Below the pieces are notes generated by a model. It was not told the DNA's origin. It saw only the letters and a program-made list of their open reading frames with translations, and did not search any database. DNA of 64,000 bases. Source: Symbiodinium sp. CCMP2592. Lineage: Eukaryota; Sar; Dinophyceae; Suessiales; Symbiodiniaceae. This document shows positions 61,001 through 64,000 of the stretch, in pieces (the first letter of the stretch is position 1; every line of letters begins with the position of its first letter). The position numbers and the translations under genes were made by a program. The DNA lies in assembly GCA_905221615.1 (NCBI GenBank), contig CAJNDT010004546.1, forward strand, positions 51,001 to 115,000. Reading direction: 5' to 3'.

Positions 61001-63831
61001 CAACCCTAAACCCTAAATCCCCTAAAACCCTAAACCCATAAGCCCTAAACCCTTAAGCCCTAAACCCTTAAACCCGTAGACCATCAGCTTTCAGTCACTG
61101 CCTCGCCCTCAGCCGTCCACCACACATCCACGATAGCTATGCTTGCCCCGTCCTGAAGGGGCTTGGGGGAGACGAAGGTTTGGGGCGTTAGGGCTTCTGG
61201 GGCGGTCGGGCTTTCGGGGCTTTAGGGAATAAAGGCATTAGGGCCTTAGGGTTTTGGGGCTAGGTCGGGGTTTTCAGGTTATGCGAGTGACATGGGTAGC
61301 TTCGCATCGCTTTGAGGTTACCGGTTAGTTGGGAGTTTCTTAGATTGTCTATTCAGGGGCTGAGCACATACGCTCCTCAACTGCTATCCCAAACTCAAGT
61401 TTCAGCTGTCAACTCTTCTGAGCATTCAGCCTCTGGCTTCCGGTTTTGGGATTTTAGGGTTCAGGGTTATAGGGTCAACAATCCAAGATCAGCAGTTTTT
61501 CAAGATTCAGTCGATGAGCACTCTGAAACATTCAATGGGCCGAAGTTATTAACCCCTAGGACCCGAAACCCCTGGACCTCAAAACCTAGAGCCCTGCCGA
61601 AACTCGGATCCTCAACACGTAAGGTCTGAGGTTTAGGGTATATAGGGATTAGGGGTTTAGGGTTTAAAGTTGAGGGCTTTAGGGTTTTTTTTTTTTAAAG
61701 TGCAATGGCCCCTTTCCGTCTCGCAGCAGAGCAGGATCTGAGCCCGCCATTCTCGGCATACACTACACAAAGAGCCCAAGGCAAAGTCTCAGGCAGAGCT
61801 GCAGCAAAGCAGGATCTGAACCCGCTTTCACGACATACACTACCAAAATGAGCCCACGGTAAGGGTTTAGGCAGTGCAAAACAGCTTTAGGGTTTAGGGC
61901 TTAGGGTTTAGGGTTTAGAGGTTTAGGGGTTTAGGGGTTCAGGGGTTTAGGGGTTTAGTGTTTAGGGCTTTAGGGTTTAGGGCTTAAGGTTTAGAGCTTT
62001 AGGGGTTCAGGGGTTTGGGGTTCAGGGGAACCCTGGTCCTGGCCGGTCTTGACAATCAAGGAATCGCCGGCGCGTTCCTCGAAGACGGTGTGCTCGTGGC
62101 CGCCCAAAATCACAGGCACCTGTTTGGGCCGGCAACGAATTACTAAGGCCCCCGTATTACCCCTAAAACTCGAAAGCTGGAAGCCAGAAGCCGGACACTC
62201 CAAGTCCTACATACCCCCCCCAATGAATCCGATATCCCTGCCCTAGACCCGTCTGTCCCGGGTGCCTTCCCTCTCAACGTGGGGTCCTTCTGTATTTCCA
62301 AGGCAAAAGAGCGATCTTCCTCGATGAGCTGGTGTGTCATGGGCACAAGGATGTCGGGCTTCTCCCCGGCAGCCGCCTGCGAAGGACGTTTAGGGCTTTA
62401 GGGTTTCAGGGATTTGGGGTTTGGGATCTAGGGTTTCGGTTTAGGTTTTTTGTTTTAGGGTTTTGGGGTTTAGGGTTTTGGGGTCTAGGGTTTTGGGAAT
62501 TAGGGTTTAGGGTGTTGCTTCGGCTTCAGAGGTTGAGGCTTCTGGGCGTCTGGAAGCGATCCGATGGGCAACTTTGCTACCACGGCATTTCGGGGGTCCA
62601 GGTGCCGCAGAAGCTGCTAGTTCTTGCATGAGTCTACCCGGGCCTTTATAATTCAAAGGTAGCATGGTTTCATTTCGTTTTATGAAACGCGACCGTGGAA
62701 ATGAAACGCGGGAAAAATGGAGCGCGCGCGAAGATCGCTAGAAATAAGCAAAGGCATGGAAAGCCCCAATGTTCCAAAGCTAACTTGGTTTCATTTCGTT
62801 CTGTGAATCGCGATCGTGGAAATGAAAGGCGGAGAAAATGAAGCGCGCGCGAATGTCGCTAGAAGTAAGCAAAAACATGGAAATCCCCGATGTTCCAAAG
62901 CTAACATAGTTTCATTCGTTTTATGAAGCGCTATTACCGGAATTCAACGCGGAAAACAATGGAACATCAGCATGAAAGCTTTAGAATCAGGTAATGTTGG
63001 ATGGAGCATCACTGACGATTCAGTCCGCCACAACGCTTCAAGCTTAGATAGTGGCTCAAGCCCAAAAGTCAGGGAAGTGAACGTTCACCTTTCTCCAACA
63101 GTGATTTGCCTAAAGATCCCTTTAAAGAACCCTAAAGATCCCTTTAAAGAACCCAAAAGATCCCTTTAAAAAGTACCCTTAAGACTGGCCATTGGCTCGA
63201 GAGAAACCTGAACTTACATCAACATTTATCTTTAAAAAACTCAGGATGCCTGCCTTCCAAGCCGTCAAGCAAGAGTCCAAGAATGGGAGCATTGTCGGAC
63301 AGCCTTTCTCCTGAGTTGATCTGTGCTGCAGCACCACCATGTCACAACTGAAAAAATGCGACTGTTTCCTCATCCCTGGATTGTTGTAGTCACGCCGACC
63401 TTCCAAATGGCCTAAACATTAATCGTGCAAGCCAGGTGAGTTTGGCATGCATCCCCTAAAATCGCGTGGTTGGGGCATCTTGTCCAGATTGCAGATAACT
63501 TCACAAGCAAGCCTTCTACCTCCTCATCTAGGTTGCTATGAGCTCCTAACCCTTCACCCCAAACCCTAAGCACCCATCCCCAACCCGCAAGCAAATGAAA
63601 CCGTAAGCTTACAGCCCTATACCCCAAACCACACACACAAAAACAAAAACAAAACAAAAAGCATCAAACAAAGTAAAAACTAAACTTCAAGACCTATACC
63701 CCAAAGCTTAAACAACCCAAAACAAAAAAAATCGGCACCAATCAGGTCCCATCTCAGAGTAGATCGACTTGTCTCCAGTGCAGAGACCGGCCATCACCAC
63801 CTTTCGGCTGCCGACCACGAGAATGTCGTAC
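40036..63831 (-). CDS. 5'-nucleotidase / metallophosphatase (UshA/NT5E family), multi-exon
   Basis: Hydrolyses phosphate esters of nucleotides with a two-metal site. Exons found: 63831-~63740 (YDILVVGSRKVVMAGL), 62376-62287 (KPDILVPMTHQLIEEDRSFA), 62119-62039 (VPVILGGHEHTVFEERAGDS), 59569-59483 (GQLLLGRGLSSEAAAWAKDR), ~51270-51222 (LQQHGADVAV), 50495-50408 (NGGDVRGRADYEAGPFTLGD), 49624-49563 (AIAVVPMKGSVLQEAVKFSR), 41996-41879 (AAQMQSLDMNWDDISEIH), 41143-41087 (NILTINSQPFDPDRTYK), 40441-40391 (VAIQRVLLLGMNSITPL), 40125-40036 (VPDEAGPFRAVRLSDF). MTHQ and GGHEH are metal-site motifs of the catalytic domain; NGGDVRG is the start of the substrate-binding domain. Phases match at all six 3' junctions from 51222 to 40125. 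Donors are mostly GC. First metal-site exons lie upstream of the window; the part between 59.5 and 51.3 kb is incomplete. Two large pieces of foreign or other-gene DNA lie in introns. Confidence 0.85.
40182..40267. mobile_element. MITE-like element, family B, in a 5'-nucleotidase intron
   Basis: Starts CTTACCTTCGGTTAGTAGGG and ends CCCTACTAACCAAAGGT. It lies between the 5'-nucleotidase exons ending at 40391 and starting at 40125, so it is intronic. Confidence 0.8.
42160..42170. repeat. Target-site duplication, left copy
   Basis: GGATCCAGTGA, directly followed by nine T. The right copy at 48512-48522 is GGATCCAGGGA, 10 of 11 identical. It brackets the 6,341-bp insertion. Confidence 0.75.
42245..42960 (-). 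pseudogene. Unknown large protein, C-terminal segment 5
   Basis: Final piece after another frame change near 42800: YGLFESIYGQWKRQERTDAE, FGAQWLTLFRQSIYQKLP and, about 75 residues later, IYGAHWLRMFRIWRDHGLPE. The two segments (F/I)YGA-x-WL-x-(L/M)FR look like an internal repeat. Stop at 42245, then 65 nt of 3' sequence ending GGAAAAAGGCGTTC and the poly(A). Confidence 0.65.
42970..44240 (-). pseudogene. Unknown large protein, segment 4 (several frames)
   Basis: Coding sequence continues through at least four frame changes: IAQGMCMLIEDTRCSPMEAV (to ~44090); a 31-bp tandem duplication shifts the frame; VGGFYVQARGMIGPVVPLSR and TRDEIVYAAAAAIKISRDFS (to ~43645); a short middle frame (KGDEDAVSVLSASSKASATE); then YICKFQIRAYVLWRDKTDVF and SLDRGTFVGNLAWTYGAVRD to a stop at 42970. 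Clearly decayed. Confidence 0.65.
44029..44092. repeat. 31-bp perfect tandem duplication
   Basis: Copies 44029-44059 and 44060-44090 are identical (GCATGACGTTTTGCACTGCT...). Because 31 is not a multiple of 3 it moves the minus-strand coding frame by one. Confidence 0.95.
44404..46119 (-). pseudogene. Unknown large protein, segment 3 (frame a)
   Basis: About 565 codons, the longest intact piece: EITGFDGAYSIEVNKTQMMS, NLLCYFMGDNSIEVSANSKD, YACDCSFGLVGKTFPNMHEP, AYNNALALAACNKMARYGGI, FEGYEVDIGGPVYTDYKLDK. Cys, Met and Tyr are frequent. FMGDNS recalls the GDN of some RNA-virus polymerase motif C, but motifs A and B are not recognisable before it. A stop near 44404 and further frame changes follow. 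Confidence 0.7.
46068..47300 (-). pseudogene. Unknown large protein, segment 2 (frame b)
   Basis: About 410 codons continuing the same coding run: ALFFEFKKVAFVFSVQDFGD, RVSQSFLRAWFLNAPDFIAV, GEMRMTRSKGSYPFSPRRFI, SCDKYICPENAPLVADAVPL. The frame breaks again near 46110 within a run of five G. The transition is consistent with loss of a base in the homopolymer. No domain recognised. Confidence 0.7.
47203..48505 (-). pseudogene. Unknown large protein, segment 1 (frame a)
   Basis: Open from the insertion's 5' edge with no ATG start (first residues ...YPPETLAQIIDDVSEEHV), about 430 codons. Mostly helical and charged: SFGYSTRMPQAEIYQIVLDI, RHLRRAIRQAKRTSRSALAM, an acidic stretch VRDEGEEEDEIRE, then RITKLSFSEKMALARDHPKM. 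Reading continues as real protein to about 47290, where the frame breaks and segment 2 takes over. No family recognised. Confidence 0.7.
48600..49560. other. Intronic sequence without recognised gene
   Basis: Between the RNA-derived insertion and the exon at 49624-49563: telomere-type repeats, a (GTC/AGT)n tract at 48780-48850, a family B-like element at 49335-49434 and a GGTTGGGACAGG...TTTCCCAAC inverted element at 49470-49553. No supported exon. Confidence 0.6.
49665..49990. repeat. TTTAGGG-derived minisatellite, 54-bp period
   Basis: TCAGGATTTAGGGTGTTGGA recurs at 49711 and 49765, with further degenerate units rich in GGGGTGTAGGGG. It looks like telomere-type sequence that has been re-amplified as a longer unit. 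It lies in the 5'-nucleotidase intron between 50408 and 49624. Confidence 0.75.
51297..51410. mobile_element. MITE-like element, family F
   Basis: Left TGGCCATAAGGGTAGTTCTC, right GAGAACTACCCATAAGGCA, and CCTTTTGAGGTCCCCAATGT plus ATACGGCACCC inside. A second copy at 14303-14412 has GGGTGGTTGTCAAAATTTGG and TTTGATAACTACCCA with the same ATACGGCACC core. Confidence 0.7.
52871..57808 (-). CDS. EXPERA / emopamil-binding-like membrane protein, multi-exon
   Basis: Family members (EBP, TMEM97, TM6SF) are four-helix sterol-isomerase-like or sterol-binding proteins of the ER. Exons: 57808-~57570 (ATG; VRGVLYGICFTLLFLWATLG, two helices, then FVDNPGEKRTRIQRWEE), 57383-57309 (EFITMWVLTSGLAQVFWELP), possibly 56653-56600, 55250-~55125 (YGSGDTRYMRQHSSSHATET then LVLSGPFELAAVAMFKA) and 53021-52871 (IYIAEIYDNYENIADGWAGY then WVKWAGLNLQWPLS). 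YxxGDxRY...E...GP is the signature of the domain, and the final helix N-L-Q-W-P fits its last segment. Phases fit 57383/57309 and the 55.1-53.0 kb pair (GA donor). Part of the middle and the C-terminus are unresolved. All exons fall between two blocks of 5'-nucleotidase exons on the same strand. Confidence 0.68.
53652..54024. repeat. GC-rich 54-bp minisatellite, 7 units
   Basis: GCGCGATATCGGGTGCGCGG recurs at 53652, 53706, 53760, 53814, 53868, 53922 and 53976, exactly every 54 bp (one unit 1 bp short at the end). Degenerate traces extend left to about 53390. The period is divisible by 3, so long ORFs with 18-residue repeats arise on both strands; I consider them artefacts because all frames behave alike. 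It lies just upstream (in + coordinates) of the EXPERA exon at 53021 and is therefore intronic there. Confidence 0.92.
54160..54262. repeat. ATT trinucleotide and TA dinucleotide microsatellites
   Basis: A run of ATT triplets with single-base interruptions followed by (TA)n. It directly follows the GC-rich 54-bp minisatellite, an abrupt change in base composition. Confidence 0.9.
55513..55740 (-). CDS. Possible exon, unidentified
   Basis: Minus strand reads RERFSSLHEAELIVNCRFPD then AAELEGTALLP before repetitive sequence. Good protein composition, position among 5'-nucleotidase and EXPERA exons. It could supply the part of the 5'-nucleotidase missing between 59.5 and 51.3 kb. Splice sites not resolved. 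Confidence 0.4.
   Translation of the reverse strand, partial: GALRERFSSLHEAELIVNCRFPDAAELEGTALLPQYRRSLNNLNRVPIKGSIRILFRTTTGESSVHFRSRRLRSL
55858..56048. mobile_element. MITE-like element, family C, extended copy
   Basis: A family C unit (TAGGGGACTTAATAATTAGA ... GGTAATTATTAAGGCCCC) followed by TACGTTATAGTACCCTTAAA and a second partial right end (ACCCCAAAATAGTATAGGTA ... AAGGCCCCTA). A very similar tandem arrangement occurs at 24747-24930. Confidence 0.65.
56820..57200. repeat. GAT/ATG trinucleotide-rich tract
   Basis: Imperfect GATGATG repeats over 380 bp; a shorter sister tract is at 16560-16680. Translations are Asp-, Met- or His/Ile-rich runs and not genes. It separates EXPERA exons at 57309 and about 56650. 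Confidence 0.93.
61716..61870. repeat. 78-bp tandem repeat, two copies
   Basis: GCAGGATCTGAGCCCGC at 61731 recurs as GCAGGATCTGAACCCGC at 61809, both followed by CATACACTAC and AGCCCA. A 12-bp T run precedes the first copy. No coding potential recognised. Confidence 0.75.
62655..62990. repeat. 121-bp tandem repeat, ~2.8 copies
   Basis: GGTTTCATTTCG occurs at 62666 and 62787, and the related AGTTTCATTCG at 62908, giving a 121-bp period. Units share GTGGAAATGAAACGCGG, GCGCGCGCGAA, TCGCTAGAA and CATGGAAA. Successive copies diverge progressively. It lies in the 5'-nucleotidase region between exons at 63.7 and 62.4 kb. Confidence 0.85.
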
Positions 63832-64000
63832 CTCAGAGAAGTTGGGGCTTAGAGGTTCAGGGGGTTTCGGGGGGTTTCGGGGTTTAGGGGGTTTAGGGGG
63901 TTTAGGGGGTTTAGGGGGTTTAGGGGGTTTAGGGGGTTTAGGGTTTAGGGGTGATGACTGCAGAGATGATGTTGCAGCATGTGGGATTTGATGTCGGTAG

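Overview
The window looks like nuclear DNA of a dinoflagellate, most likely of the Symbiodiniaceae/Suessiales type. The evidence is: TTTAGGG telomere-type repeats scattered everywhere in both orientations; a very long Ty1/copia element of the kind known from these algae; genes cut into many tiny exons; and introns that mostly begin with GC or GA rather than GT. No tRNA, rRNA, CRISPR array or prokaryotic operon was seen. Most long ORFs in the window are repeats or antisense shadows, and the real genes are hidden as exons of 33-350 nt.

Every gene I can recognise by homology lies on the minus strand, so transcription runs from high to low coordinates, as in dinoflagellate unidirectional clusters. 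In transcript order they are: (1) a metallophosphatase / 5'-nucleotidase gene, exons from 63.8 kb to 40.0 kb; (2) an EXPERA / emopamil-binding-like membrane protein, 57.8-52.9 kb, which lies between two blocks of 5'-nucleotidase exons and so appears nested; (3) tentative exons at 38.8-36.3 kb, including an EF-hand; (4) a GNAT acetyltransferase, four exons from 36.2 to 23.7 kb; (5) tentative exons at 23-18 kb, including a second EF-hand; (6) a concentrative nucleoside transporter (CNT/SLC28), at least nine exons from 5.55 kb to the left edge. Junction phases match exactly for most neighbouring exon pairs, which is strong internal support.

Two large insertions sit in introns. An 8,768-bp Ty1/copia retrotransposon (27124-35891, plus strand) lies in GNAT intron 1. 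It has 177-bp LTRs differing at one base and a perfect GTAGG target duplication, and it carries a 2OG-Fe(II) dioxygenase-like domain and a degenerate cytosine-methyltransferase-like domain besides gag, protease, integrase, RT and RNase H. A 6,341-bp intronless block (42171-48511, minus strand) lies in a 5'-nucleotidase intron. It ends in a 9-bp poly(A), has an 11-bp direct repeat at its borders (10/11 identical), and holds about 2,000 codons of unrecognised protein broken by several frameshifts. It is an RNA-derived insertion of unknown origin and my best candidate for something undescribed.

The remainder is repeat landscape: a 4.35-kb composite minisatellite with inverted ends (6.65-11.0 kb), a 54-bp GC-rich minisatellite, 121-bp and 78-bp tandem repeats, trinucleotide and AT microsatellites, telomere-like blocks, and at least eight families of 80-130-bp MITE-like inverted-repeat elements, several lying in introns of the genes above. 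Many further open stretches read plausibly on both strands. I list only those with a domain, phase or splice argument, and mark the rest as tentative.
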